A DNA stretch of 34,082 nt from Pseudonocardia sp. (GTDB taxonomy: Bacteria > Actinomycetota > Actinomycetes > Mycobacteriales > Pseudonocardiaceae), in assembly GCA_025465235.1 (NCBI GenBank), contig JAODNO010000729.1:1-34082 (forward strand), read 5' to 3'. A model generated the notes under the pieces. The model made no database searches. It saw nothing but the letters and a program-made list of their open reading frames with translations, and was not told where the DNA came from. Shown piece after piece: positions 7,389 through 15,904 of the stretch (the first letter of the stretch is position 1; each line of letters starts with the position of its first letter). The translations under genes and the position numbers were made by a program.

Positions 7389-8309
7389 TCAGCCGCGGGT
7401 CAGCAGCGAGCGCGCGAAGAATGCCAGGTTGGCCGGGCGCTCGCCGAGCCTGCGCATGAAATAGCCGAACCATTCGGTGCCGTAGGGCAGGTAGACGCGC
7501 ACGCGCAGCCCCTCGGCCGCGAGCTCGGACTGCGCGCGGGGCCGGACGCCGTAGAGCATCTGGAGCTCGTAGTCGTCGGCCGTGCGCCCGTGCCGCTCGG
7601 CCAGGTAGCGCGCGATCTCGACCAGTCGCGGGTCGTGGGTGGCCACCATCGGCAGGCCATCGCCCGCCATCAGGACCTTCAAGCACCGGACGAACGAGCG
7701 ATCGACCTCCCCGCGACGGAACGCGGCCGACGCCGGCTCGTCGTAGGCGCCCTTGCACAGTCGCACCCGCGAGCCCGAGCCTGCGAGCGCGCGGCAGTCG
7801 CCCTCGGTACGGCGCAGCTGCGCCTGGAGCACGGCGCCGACCCACGGATGGTCGACGCGGAGGTCGCGCACGATCCCGAGCGTCGAGTCGGTGGTGGTGT
7901 GGTCCTCCATGTCGACGGTGACGGTCGTGCCCGCCGCGGCGGCCGACTCGCAGATCTGACGCGCCGACTCGAGCGCGATCTTGTCCGCGTCGACCGCGAG
8001 GCTCTGGCCGAGCGCGGAGAGCTTCACCGACACCTCCACGCGGTCGGCGAGGCCCTCGTCTCCCAGCCGCTCCAACAGCGTCCGGTAGGCGGCCACGGTC
8101 GCGTCGGCCTGCGCGCGGTCGGTGGTGTCCTCGCCGAGGTGGTCGACGGTCACGAGCCGGTCGGCGGTGATCCGGCGAGCAGCCGTGAGGGCGTCCTCCA
8201 CGGTCGTGCCCGCCACGAAGCGGTTCACCAGCGGGTCGAGCGGCCCGGCCTCGACGGCGGCACGGACGGCCCGGGATCGGGAGGCGGCGAGCAGGGCGCT
8301 CCGAAGCAT
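7389..8309 (-). CDS. pruB: Proline dehydrogenase
   Basis: A 306-aa monofunctional FAD-dependent (beta/alpha)8 proline dehydrogenase that oxidises L-proline to P5C and feeds electrons to the respiratory chain. Visible are VSVKLSALG, VTVDMEDHTTTDSTLG, GSRVRLCKGAYDEP, PMVATHDPRL, the ELQMLYGVR segment and the substrate-binding C-terminal helix RVYLPYGTEWFGYFMRRLGERP. The ATG at 8309 is preferred over the track start because the protein becomes colinear there with single-domain ProDH. A TACGGT box (complement of 8317-8322) lies 7 nt upstream, suggesting a leaderless transcript. Divergent from pruC and one gene away from pruA, it makes a full proline-to-glutamate module. M. tuberculosis calls the homologue pruB. 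Confidence 0.95.
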   Translation of the reverse strand: MLRSALLAASRSRAVRAAVEAGPLDPLVNRFVAGTTVEDALTAARRITADRLVTVDHLGEDTTDRAQADATVAAYRTLLERLGDEGLADRVEVSVKLSALGQSLAVDADKIALESARQICESAAAAGTTVTVDMEDHTTTDSTLGIVRDLRVDHPWVGAVLQAQLRRTEGDCRALAGSGSRVRLCKGAYDEPASAAFRRGEVDRSFVRCLKVLMAGDGLPMVATHDPRLVEIARYLAERHGRTADDYELQMLYGVRPRAQSELAAEGLRVRVYLPYGTEWFGYFMRRLGERPANLAFFARSLLTRG

Positions 8310-8316
8310 GCGCAGG

Positions 8317-8364
8317 ACCGTAGATCGCGCCCGCACCCGTCGGACTTGTCCGATCAGATAAGGT
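8317..8364. promoter_or_regulatory. Divergent pruB/pruC promoter with candidate PruC site
   Basis: The 83-bp gap between the start codons holds two opposed -10-like boxes. TACGGT on the minus strand (8317-8322) serves the dehydrogenase, and TAAGGT on the plus strand (8359-8364) serves the regulator. Between them lies CGGACTTGTCCG (8341-8352), a perfect 5-bp dyad around TT, which is part of the 11-mer CTTGTCCGATC (8345-8355). The reverse complement of that 11-mer recurs exactly upstream of pruA. Relative to pruB the element sits roughly at the -35 region or just beyond, where an activator would bind. Confidence 0.5.
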
Positions 8365-8392
8365 TCGGGCACTCCGCTCGTCCGAGCCGACG

Positions 8393-10036
8393 ATGAGGCC
8401 GCACGTGGACAGCACCCTGCGCCAGCTAGTGGCCGCGGTCGGCGAGCCACTGGTCGACGTGGTGGAGTCGCCCGCAGGGCTCGACGTCCCCGTCACGGGT
8501 CTCGCCATTGTCGATCCCGACGACGAGCCGGACCAGTACTCGGGCCAGCTCGTCCTGGTGATCGGCGCCCGCGGCCATGACGCCGTGGCGATCGTCCGCA
8601 CGCTGGCGCGCGGGCGCGCGGCTGCTGTCGCGGTGAAGGCGGGTGGCGCGGTCGACGAGCTGCGCGCCGCGGCTGCAGGCGCGGGCGTCGCGCTGCTGGT
8701 CGTGCGCCCCGACGTGCGATGGGAACGGCTGGAGTCCCTCGCCAGGGACGTGCTCGACAGCGGCGGCGACACCGGGGAGGGCGGCCCCGGTGAGCTGTTC
8801 TCGCTGGCCCAGACGGTCGCGTTGCTCACGCACGGCATCGTCAGCATCGAGGACACGGCCAGCCGGGTGCTTGCCTACTCCCGCTCCGATAGCGACGCCG
8901 CGCAGGTCGACGAGCTGCGGCGGCTGTCGATCCTGGGCTGGCAGGGGCCGCCGGGCTACCTCCGCATGCTGCGCGAGTGGGGGGTGTTCGACCGGCTGCG
9001 TACGGGCGAGGAGGTGGTGCACGTCGACGAGCACGTCGACCTCGGCATCCGCCGGAGGCTCGCCGTCGGGATCCACGCGGGGCAGCGGCAGCTGGGGACG
9101 ATCTGGGTGCAGGAAGGCGCCACGCCGTTCGCCGAGCGGGCCGCGGATGTCCTCGTCGGCGCGGCTCGAGTGGCGGCAGGCCACCTGATCCGGCGACGCA
9201 GCCGGCAGGCGCCGGATGCGCGGTGGAGCAGGGACCTCGTGGCCGGGCTGCTGGACGGGCGGACGAACCCCGGGCTGGTTGCCGGCATGTTCGGGCTGGA
9301 CGAGCACGGGAGCGCGCTCGTGGTCGCGTTCGCCGTCCGCGACCGCGGCTCGCTTCCAGCGGGTGACCGCGCGACCCACGAGCTGAGCCTGGCCGAGCTC
9401 ACCGACGTCGTCTCGGTGCACGCCGCCACCTACCGCCGGGCCGCGCTCACCGCATCGCACGACGCACGGGTCTACGCCGTGCTGCCCGATGTGCCGCGGG
9501 ACCGGGCCGAGCCCGCGCTGCTCGCGATGTGCGCCGAGGTGGCAGCGATGACACTGCGCCGCACCGGCGTGCGCGTGCAGGCCGGGATCGGGTCGACCGT
9601 GGCCGGACTTGCCGACGTGGCGGCGTCCCGCGGCGAGGCCGACCGGGTGCTGGACGCGATGGCGAGCGGCGCCGAGGACTCCACCGTGGCCGCCTTCGCG
9701 GACCTCCGGGCCGAGGTGCTGCTCAACCAGACCCTCGGGCTGCTGCAGGCGAGCCCGGACCTGCGTGATCCCGCCGTCGCGCTGCTGGTCGGGTACGACC
9801 GGGACCACGGCACCGATCTCGTCGGCTCGGTGGTCGCGTGGCTCGACGCGATGGGTGACGTGCGGGTGGCGGCGCAGCGCCTCACGGTCCACCCCAACAC
9901 GCTGCGGTACCGGGTGCGGCGGGCGGTGGCGGTCAGCGGGCTGCGCCTGGACGACCCCCGGGCCCGGTTGATGCACCATCTGCAGCTGCTCGCTGTTCGA
10001 TCGGACAAGCGCGGGCCGCCATCGTCATCCGGCTGA
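8393..10036 (+). CDS. pruC: PucR-family transcriptional regulator of proline catabolism
   Basis: A 547-aa PucR-type regulator. It has an N-terminal PucR-like domain (about 1-130), a GGDEF-like central region (about 270-420), and a C-terminal PucR helix-turn-helix with the signature LDAMGDVRVAAQRLTVHPNTLRYRVRR (about 480-515). In mycobacteria the PucR-type PruC (Rv1186c) sits beside pruA/pruB and is needed for their induction by proline. The same neighbourhood here makes an activator of pruB and pruA the best reading. Start is ATG 8393, or GTG 8405 in frame. The 3' end carries the second copy of the 11-bp element, so it doubles as pruA control DNA. Confidence 0.88.
   Translation: MRPHVDSTLRQLVAAVGEPLVDVVESPAGLDVPVTGLAIVDPDDEPDQYSGQLVLVIGARGHDAVAIVRTLARGRAAAVAVKAGGAVDELRAAAAGAGVALLVVRPDVRWERLESLARDVLDSGGDTGEGGPGELFSLAQTVALLTHGIVSIEDTASRVLAYSRSDSDAAQVDELRRLSILGWQGPPGYLRMLREWGVFDRLRTGEEVVHVDEHVDLGIRRRLAVGIHAGQRQLGTIWVQEGATPFAERAADVLVGAARVAAGHLIRRRSRQAPDARWSRDLVAGLLDGRTNPGLVAGMFGLDEHGSALVVAFAVRDRGSLPAGDRATHELSLAELTDVVSVHAATYRRAALTASHDARVYAVLPDVPRDRAEPALLAMCAEVAAMTLRRTGVRVQAGIGSTVAGLADVAASRGEADRVLDAMASGAEDSTVAAFADLRAEVLLNQTLGLLQASPDLRDPAVALLVGYDRDHGTDLVGSVVAWLDAMGDVRVAAQRLTVHPNTLRYRVRRAVAVSGLRLDDPRARLMHHLQLLAVRSDKRGPPSSSG
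9999..10009 (+). promoter_or_regulatory. Second copy of the candidate PruC element, upstream of pruA
   Basis: GATCGGACAAG is the exact reverse complement of the 11-mer in the pruB/pruC gap. It lies inside the last codons of pruC, about 90 bp before the pruA ATG, and points towards pruA just as the first copy points towards pruB. Confidence 0.45.
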
Positions 10037-10061
10037 ACGAACCGTCGCGGTCGGTTGGTTC
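10035..10061. promoter_or_regulatory. 10-bp inverted repeat between pruC and pruA
   Basis: GAACGAACCG (10035-10044) and CGGTTGGTTC (10052-10061) pair at 9 of 10 positions around a 7-nt loop, starting at the pruC stop codon. There is no following T-run, so a standard rho-independent terminator is unlikely to be complete. It sits just before a TAGGGT box (10064-10069) and may instead be an operator for pruA. Confidence 0.45.
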
Positions 10062-10099
10062 CTTAGGGTTCTGGGCACCTGACCCGGGGAGGCTCCGCC

Positions 10100-11725
10100 A
10101 TGGACGCGATCACCAGCACGCCGAACCCGCGCAACGAGGCCGTGCGCGACTACGCACCGGGCTCCCCGGAGCGGGCGAGCCTGCAGGCAGCGCTGGCCGA
10201 GCTGGGTGGGCAGCACCACGACCTGACCGTGACGATCGACGGCCGCCAGCACATGGCGGGCGGCACGCGCATCGACGTCGTCGCCCCGCACGACCATGGC
10301 CACGTGCTGGGCAGCACGGCGAACGCGGGCCACGAGGACGCCAAGGCCGCGATCGAGGCGGCCCTGCGGGCCGGCCCGGCGTGGCGCGCGCTGCCGTTCG
10401 ACGAGCGCGCCGCCGTGCTGCTGCGGGCCGCCGACCTGCTCGCGGGACCGTGGCGCGATCGGCTCAACGCCGCGACGATGCTCGGCCAGTCGAAGACTGC
10501 GGTCCAGGCCGAGATCGACTCCGCATGCGAGCTCGCCGACTTCTGGCGCTTCAACGTGCACTTCGCGCGTCAGATCCACCAGAACCAGCCGAACAGCGGG
10601 ACCGGCGCGTGGAACCGCATGGACTACCGCCCCTTGGAGGGCTTCGTCTACGCGATCACCCCGTTCAACTTCACCGCGATCGCCGGGAACCTGCCCACTG
10701 CGCCCGCGTTGATGGGCAACACCGTGATCTGGAAGCCGTCGCCGACGCAGGGCCTTGCCGCGCACCTGACGATGCGGCTGCTCGAGGAGGCAGGCCTGCC
10801 ACCGGGCGTGATCAACCTGCTCACCGGGGACGGTCGCGACATCTCCGAGGTGCTGCTCGCCGACCGAGCACTCGCCGGCATCCACTTCACCGGCTCGTCG
10901 GCCACCTTCCAGCAGCTGTGGCGGCAGGTCGGGGGGAACATCGGCTCCTACGCCACCTACCCCCGCCTCGTCGGCGAGACCGGCGGCAAGGACTTCGTCG
11001 TCGCCCACCCCTCGGCCGACGTGGACGTGCTGCGCACCGCACTCGTCCGCGGGGCGTTCGAGTACCAGGGCCAGAAGTGCTCGGCCGCCTCCCGCGCGTT
11101 CGTCCCGCGGTCGGTCTGGGCCCGGCTGCGCGACGACCTCGTCGACGAGGTGGAGGCGCTGCCGATGGGGGACGTCACCGACTTCCGCAACTTCCTCGGC
11201 GCCGTGATCGACCGCCGGGCGTTCGACAAGGTGACCGCGGCGCAACAGGCGGCGCGCTCGGATCCCGCGCTGGAGATCGTCGCCGGTGGCACCGCCGACG
11301 ACTCCACCGGCTACTTCGTCCGCCCGACGGTGATCGTCGGCTCGGATCACAACCACGACGTGTTCCGCACCGAGTACTTCGGACCGCTGCTCGCCGTGCA
11401 CGTGTACGACGACGGCGACTTCGAGCAGGTCCTGGAGCACGTCGACCGCGGTGCGCCGTACGGCCTGACGGGTGCGGTGATCGCCAGGGACCGCGCGGCG
11501 GTCGCTCGCGCCACGGAGGCGCTCCGGTTCGCCGCGGGCAACTTCTACGTCAACGACAAGCCGACCGGGGCCGTCGTCGGCCAGCAGCCCTTCGGCGGCG
11601 GCCGCGCGTCGGGCACCAACGACAAGGCGGGCTCGATCTACAACCTGCTGCGCTGGGTGAGTCCCCGCACGATCAAGGAGACGTTCGTGCCCTCGACCAC
11701 GACGGGCTACCCACACCAGGGTTGA
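10100..11725 (+). CDS. pruA: L-glutamate gamma-semialdehyde (P5C) dehydrogenase
   Basis: A 541-aa NAD-dependent aldehyde dehydrogenase of the P5CDH group 1 type. It converts glutamate semialdehyde, from the dehydrogenase step, into glutamate. Visible motifs are FNFTAIAGNLPTAPALMGN, the Rossmann segment IHFTGSSATFQ, the catalytic Glu in LVGETGGKDF (E293), the nucleophilic Cys in YQGQKCSAASR (C327), and the C-terminal QQPFGGGRASGTNDKAGS. An upstream GGGGAGG about 7 nt before the ATG supports the start. The nearby glutamate dehydrogenase gene (23-28 kb) could take the product on to 2-oxoglutarate, though the genes are not linked in one operon. Confidence 0.97.
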   Translation: MDAITSTPNPRNEAVRDYAPGSPERASLQAALAELGGQHHDLTVTIDGRQHMAGGTRIDVVAPHDHGHVLGSTANAGHEDAKAAIEAALRAGPAWRALPFDERAAVLLRAADLLAGPWRDRLNAATMLGQSKTAVQAEIDSACELADFWRFNVHFARQIHQNQPNSGTGAWNRMDYRPLEGFVYAITPFNFTAIAGNLPTAPALMGNTVIWKPSPTQGLAAHLTMRLLEEAGLPPGVINLLTGDGRDISEVLLADRALAGIHFTGSSATFQQLWRQVGGNIGSYATYPRLVGETGGKDFVVAHPSADVDVLRTALVRGAFEYQGQKCSAASRAFVPRSVWARLRDDLVDEVEALPMGDVTDFRNFLGAVIDRRAFDKVTAAQQAARSDPALEIVAGGTADDSTGYFVRPTVIVGSDHNHDVFRTEYFGPLLAVHVYDDGDFEQVLEHVDRGAPYGLTGAVIARDRAAVARATEALRFAAGNFYVNDKPTGAVVGQQPFGGGRASGTNDKAGSIYNLLRWVSPRTIKETFVPSTTTGYPHQG

Positions 11726-11760
11726 CCCATCCGTTACCCCGGCCGGAACATCCCCGTCGC

Positions 11761-11800
11761 CCCATGTGTTTAGCATGGGACAACTAATTGATTTTTCCTC
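11761..11800 (+). promoter_or_regulatory. AT-rich promoter/operator region of the MFS gene
   Basis: A perfect 6-bp inverted repeat CCCATG/CATGGG (11761-11766 and 11774-11779, 7-nt spacer) is followed by CAACTAATTG (11781-11790), itself a near-palindrome, and then ATTTTTCC. This short AT-rich island stands out in very GC-rich DNA. Such pseudo-palindromes at exporter promoters are often bound by MarR- or TetR-type repressors. Which protein binds here is unknown. Confidence 0.4.
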
Positions 11801-11816
11801 GGCGGGAGTGGTGGAC

Positions 11817-14501
11817 GTGGCGGCTGTTCAGGAGCGCGGACTGGCGGCGGGAGGTCCGACGCGCGCAGAGCCGGGACCCGGCTACAAGTGGATCGCCATG
11901 TCCAACACGACCCTCGGGTTGCTCATGGCGACGATCAACTCCTCGATCGTGCTGATCGCGCTGCCCGACATCTTCCGCGGCATCGGCCTCGACCCGCTGG
12001 CGGCGGGCAACACGAGCTACCTGCTGTGGATGATCATGGGTTTCCTGGTCGTCACGGCGGTCCTGGTTGTCGGGTTCGGCCGCCTCGGCGACATGTACGG
12101 CCGCGTGCGGATGTACAACCTCGGGTTCGCGATCTTCACCGTCGCGTCGGTGTTGCTCGCCGTCTCGTGGCAGAGCGGCGCCGCGGGGGCTCTGTGGCTC
12201 ATCGGCTGGCGCATCGTCCAGGGCGTCGGCGGCGCGTTCCTGTTCGCCAACTCCAGCGCAATCCTCACCGACGCGTTCCCCGTGCACCAGCGCGGCCTCG
12301 CGCTCGGCATCAACGGCGTCGCGGCGATCGCGGGCTCGTTCATCGGCCTCGTCCTCGGCGGCGTGCTCGCGCCGGTGAACTGGCACCTCGTGTTCCTCGT
12401 GTCCGTGCCGTTCGGGCTCTTCGGCACGTTCTGGGCTTACACCAAGCTGCGCGACACCAGTGTTCGCACCCCCGCGAAGATGGACTGGTGGGGCAACATC
12501 ACGTTCGCGGTCGGCCTGGTCGCGGTGCTGGTGGGCATCACCTACGGCATCCAGCCCTACGGTGGCCACGTCATGGGCTGGACCAGCCCGCTCGTGCTCA
12601 GCTGCATCATCGGCGGAGTCCTCGTCCTGGTGCTTTTCGGGATCATCGAGACCCGGGTGGCGAGCCCGCTGTTCACCTTGTCGCTGTTCAAGATCCGCCG
12701 CTTCACGCTCGGGAACAGCGCCAATCTGCTCGCGTCGCTGGGCCGGGGTGGCCTGCAGTTCGTCCTCATCATCTGGCTGCAGGGCATCTGGCTACCCCTG
12801 CACGGCTACAGCTTCGAGGAGACCCCGTTGTGGGCGGGCATCTACATGCTGCCCATGACAGTCGGCTTCCTCATCGCGGCACCGGTGTCGGGCGTGCTCG
12901 CCGACCGCATGGGCGGGCGCGGGCTGGCCACCGGCGGCATGCTGATCTCGGCCTTGAGCTTCGTGCTGCTGTTGAGCCTGCCGATCAACTTCCCCTACCT
13001 GGGCTTCGCCGCCATCCTGCTGGTCAACGGGCTGGGCATGGGCCTGTTCACCTCGCCCAACCGGGCCGACGTCATGAACAGCCTGCCCGCCGGAGCGCGT
13101 GGCGCGGGCGCCGGCATGACCGCGACCTTCCAGAACTCGGCAATGGTGCTCTCCATCGGCCTGTTCTTCGGCCTCATGATCGCGGGGCTGTCCGAGCTCC
13201 TCCCGACCGTCCTGCAGCAGGGGCTGCTGCAACACGGCGTTCCAGCGGCCGACGCGAGCCGCATCGCCGCGCTGCCGCCCGTGGCCGTGCTGTTCGCCGC
13301 CTTCCTCGGCTACAACCCCGTGCAGCAGCTGCTCGGCGGGGTGCTCGACACGCTGCCACCCGACCAGGCGTCCTTCCTGACCGGGCGCAGCTTCTTCCCG
13401 GAGCTCATCTCCGGGCCGTTCGCCAACGGTCTCACCGTGGCATTCTGGTTCGCGGTCGCGGCCAGCGTCCTTGCCGCGGCCGCCTCCTGGTTCACGGGAG
13501 GGCGCCGCTCGACGGATGTGGCGTCGTCGGTGGGTGCCGAGCTCGCCGCGGTCGGGGGCGAGTCGGGGATGGGACCGACCGAGCTCGTCGCGAGCATTGC
13601 GGCTGAGCGCGACCCGGAATCCGTCCCGAACCGTCCGGTCGCCGGAGTCCTCACCGCGTCCGCAGGCGAGATCCTCGGCCAGGTCCGTACATCAGGCGGC
13701 AGCGCCGTCCCCGACGGCGTCGTGACCGTGACGGACGTGAACGGACGGCAGGTCGCGCGCTCGGGTGTCGACCAGGACGGCCGGTACGCCCTGCGCGGGC
13801 TGCCACGGGGTACCTACATGGCGATCGCCACCTCACCCGGCTTCCGGCCGGATGTGACCGCGATCGTCCTCAACGGCTCGGGCGCGGTGCACCACTTCGC
13901 GCTCAGCGGCGACGGCGCCGTGACGGGAACCGTCCGCTCGGCCAGGAGCGGGGCGCCGCTCGCCCGCGCCATGGTGCTCGCGACGGACTCGACGGGCCGG
14001 GTGGTCGGTAGCACCCGCACGGGCCCTGACGGCGCGTTCGTGCTGCCCGGGGTCCCCGCGGGCCGGACCACGGTGACGGCGAGCGTTCCGGGGCACGTGC
14101 CAGGTGCGGCGGCGGTCCGGGTCGTCCCCGACGTGCCCACCGCCGTCGAGGTGCTGTTGCAGTCGACGGTCGCCGGCCTCACCGGCAGGGTGACCGGGAC
14201 CGACGGTGCGCCGCTGCCGTCCGCGACGGTGGCCGTCACCGACGCCGACGGCAACGCCCTGGCCGTCACCACGACCCGGGCGGATGGAACGTACGCGATC
14301 ACCGGCCTGGAACCGGGCCACTACACCGTCGTGGCCACCGCCCAGGCCGCGTTTCCGGTGCAGCTGCCCTTGGGTGAGCAGGCGCGGGTTGACCTGCGCC
14401 TGGGCAGTCCTGCAGCCCAGCCCGCAGTCGTCCCGTCGGGGTTCAGCGATCCCGCCGCGACGGCCTCCCCGGCACATCCACGGGCGACGCTGTCGCCGTG
14501 A
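11817..14501 (+). CDS. MFS (DHA2/14-TM type) transporter fused to three carboxypeptidase-regulatory-like domains
   Basis: About 894 aa. Residues 20-600 form a 14-helix drug:H+ antiporter-2 transporter, with GFGRLGDMYGRVRMYNLGF (motif A-like), RIVQGVGGAFLFANSSAIL (motif C region) and GVLADRMGGRG. Residues about 618-862 hold three successive beta-sandwich repeats of the carboxypeptidase D regulatory-like type, each with the G-x-V ... DGxYxLxGLPxGxY pattern (DGRYALRGLPRGTY, DGAFVLPGVPAGRT, DGTYAITGLEPGHY). The tail is low-complexity. With an even helix count the repeats should be cytoplasmic, which is odd for this fold. GTG 11817 is chosen because GGGAG lies 8 nt upstream; the track start 11766 lies inside the promoter palindrome. 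The substrate is unknown. Its 3' end overlaps the convergent MocR gene by 59 nt. Confidence 0.85.
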   Translation: MAAVQERGLAAGGPTRAEPGPGYKWIAMSNTTLGLLMATINSSIVLIALPDIFRGIGLDPLAAGNTSYLLWMIMGFLVVTAVLVVGFGRLGDMYGRVRMYNLGFAIFTVASVLLAVSWQSGAAGALWLIGWRIVQGVGGAFLFANSSAILTDAFPVHQRGLALGINGVAAIAGSFIGLVLGGVLAPVNWHLVFLVSVPFGLFGTFWAYTKLRDTSVRTPAKMDWWGNITFAVGLVAVLVGITYGIQPYGGHVMGWTSPLVLSCIIGGVLVLVLFGIIETRVASPLFTLSLFKIRRFTLGNSANLLASLGRGGLQFVLIIWLQGIWLPLHGYSFEETPLWAGIYMLPMTVGFLIAAPVSGVLADRMGGRGLATGGMLISALSFVLLLSLPINFPYLGFAAILLVNGLGMGLFTSPNRADVMNSLPAGARGAGAGMTATFQNSAMVLSIGLFFGLMIAGLSELLPTVLQQGLLQHGVPAADASRIAALPPVAVLFAAFLGYNPVQQLLGGVLDTLPPDQASFLTGRSFFPELISGPFANGLTVAFWFAVAASVLAAAASWFTGGRRSTDVASSVGAELAAVGGESGMGPTELVASIAAERDPESVPNRPVAGVLTASAGEILGQVRTSGGSAVPDGVVTVTDVNGRQVARSGVDQDGRYALRGLPRGTYMAIATSPGFRPDVTAIVLNGSGAVHHFALSGDGAVTGTVRSARSGAPLARAMVLATDSTGRVVGSTRTGPDGAFVLPGVPAGRTTVTASVPGHVPGAAAVRVVPDVPTAVEVLLQSTVAGLTGRVTGTDGAPLPSATVAVTDADGNALAVTTTRADGTYAITGLEPGHYTVVATAQAAFPVQLPLGEQARVDLRLGSPAAQPAVVPSGFSDPAATASPAHPRATLSP

Positions 14502-15879
14502 CCGTAGGCGTACAGCGCGCCAGCACGTCCCTGACCACCGCGAGACCGCGCTCGAGCTCGGCCCGTCGCGGCTCGGCGTAACCGAGGACGATGCCCGCCC
14601 GGTACGGATCGCCGCCGTGGTGGCGCCCCAGCCCGTCGAGGGTGACGCCGCGGGCGGCGGCCGCGGCGACGACCGACTGCTCCGCAGCTGCCCCCGGGAG
14701 CGGGACGAGGACGTGGGCGCCTGCCGCGTCGCCCTCGAGGATGTGACCGGCCGCCCGCACCGCCACGGCGACGGCGACGCGTCGCTCGGCCAGCTCCCGG
14801 CGCAGCCGCCGCAGGTGACGGCCCAGGTCACCGTGCGCGGCCAGCGCCACGAACACCCGCTGTCCGGCGCAAGTGGGCCGGGCACCGGTGCGGTCCCGGT
14901 GGTCGAGCACGGCGGCGCGCACCGCGGGGGGCGCCACCAGCCAGCCCGCACCGAGGGTCGGGGTCAGCAGTTTGCTGACGGTTCCGAGGTGCGCCACCAC
15001 GTCCGGTCCGAGCGCGGCGAGCAGTGGCAGCGGAGCCACGTCGTAGCGCAGCTCGCCGTCGTAGTCGTCCTCGATCACGAGGAAGTCCTCGGCCCGCGCT
15101 CGCTCCACCAGTGCCATTCGGCGGCCTGCGGACAGCCGCGCCCCGAGCGGGTACTGGTGCGCCGGTGTGCAGTAGACGGCCGCGAGCCCGGGCGGGAGGG
15201 CATCGACCACGAGCCCTGCCCCGTCCACCGGCACCCGGGCGACGGCGATCCCGGCGGCCTGCAGCGCGGCGACAGCCCGCTGGTACCCCGGCTCCTCGAC
15301 GGCCACCCGCGCACCGGCGGGCAGGGTTCGTGCCAGCTCGGCGACGGCAGCGGTGCTGCCCCCGGTGGCGAGCACCTGGGCCGGGTCGACCGGCAGCCCG
15401 CGGTGGCGCAGCAGGTGCTCGACCACTGCGGCGCGGAACGCCGGCAGCCCGACCGGATCCGGTGCCGCGTCCGGTGGTGGGTCGGCTGCCGCGCGCCAGG
15501 CGCGGCGCCAGGCAGCGCGATCGAGCACCTCCAGGCACGGGGTGCCGGCCCGTAGGGAGATCGCACCGTGCTCGCCGTCCCGGTCGGCTTCCGGCGGCGC
15601 GGAGGGCCGGAGGGCGGCGGGTGGTGCGGCAGGAGCGCCGACCACGAACGTGCCCGCTCCGCGCCGTCCCACCGCCCAGCCCTCGGCGAGCAGCTGGTCG
15701 TAGGCGGCCGCGGTGACCGTGCGGCTCACGCCGAGGGTGGCCGCCAGCTCGCGCGTCGACGGCAGCCGGTCCCCCGCGCGAAGGGTGCCCCCCGCGGTGA
15801 CGGCACGCAGCGCGTCGGCGAGCTGCACCGCGAGCGGGCGCTCGCCGTTCCGGTCCAGCAGCAGTGGCGGCAGCTCCAC
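14443..15879 (-). CDS. MocR/PdxR-type PLP-dependent regulator (GntR winged helix + aminotransferase fold)
   Basis: About 478 aa. An N-terminal GntR winged helix (RPLAVQLADALRAV, DRLPSTRELAATLGVSRTVT, GAGTFVVG) is joined by a linker to a fold-type I aminotransferase domain. That domain carries VEEPGYQRA, CTPAHQYPLGARLS, IEDDYDGELRY and the PLP Lys in LGTVSKLLTP (K303 in this numbering). It is divergent from a PNPOx-family gene, the arrangement known for vitamin B6 regulators such as PdxR, so a role in B6 or a related pathway is plausible but not shown. I prefer GTG 15879, which has GGAAGG 6 nt upstream; the track start 15918 would add 13 residues and bury the candidate operator in coding sequence. 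Confidence 0.88.
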   Translation of the reverse strand: MELPPLLLDRNGERPLAVQLADALRAVTAGGTLRAGDRLPSTRELAATLGVSRTVTAAAYDQLLAEGWAVGRRGAGTFVVGAPAAPPAALRPSAPPEADRDGEHGAISLRAGTPCLEVLDRAAWRRAWRAAADPPPDAAPDPVGLPAFRAAVVEHLLRHRGLPVDPAQVLATGGSTAAVAELARTLPAGARVAVEEPGYQRAVAALQAAGIAVARVPVDGAGLVVDALPPGLAAVYCTPAHQYPLGARLSAGRRMALVERARAEDFLVIEDDYDGELRYDVAPLPLLAALGPDVVAHLGTVSKLLTPTLGAGWLVAPPAVRAAVLDHRDRTGARPTCAGQRVFVALAAHGDLGRHLRRLRRELAERRVAVAVAVRAAGHILEGDAAGAHVLVPLPGAAAEQSVVAAAAARGVTLDGLGRHHGGDPYRAGIVLGYAEPRRAELERGLAVVRDVLARCTPTVTATASPVDVPGRPSRRDR

Positions 15880-15904
15880 GAGTGGCCTTCCGAACTCGGA
15901 CGGG

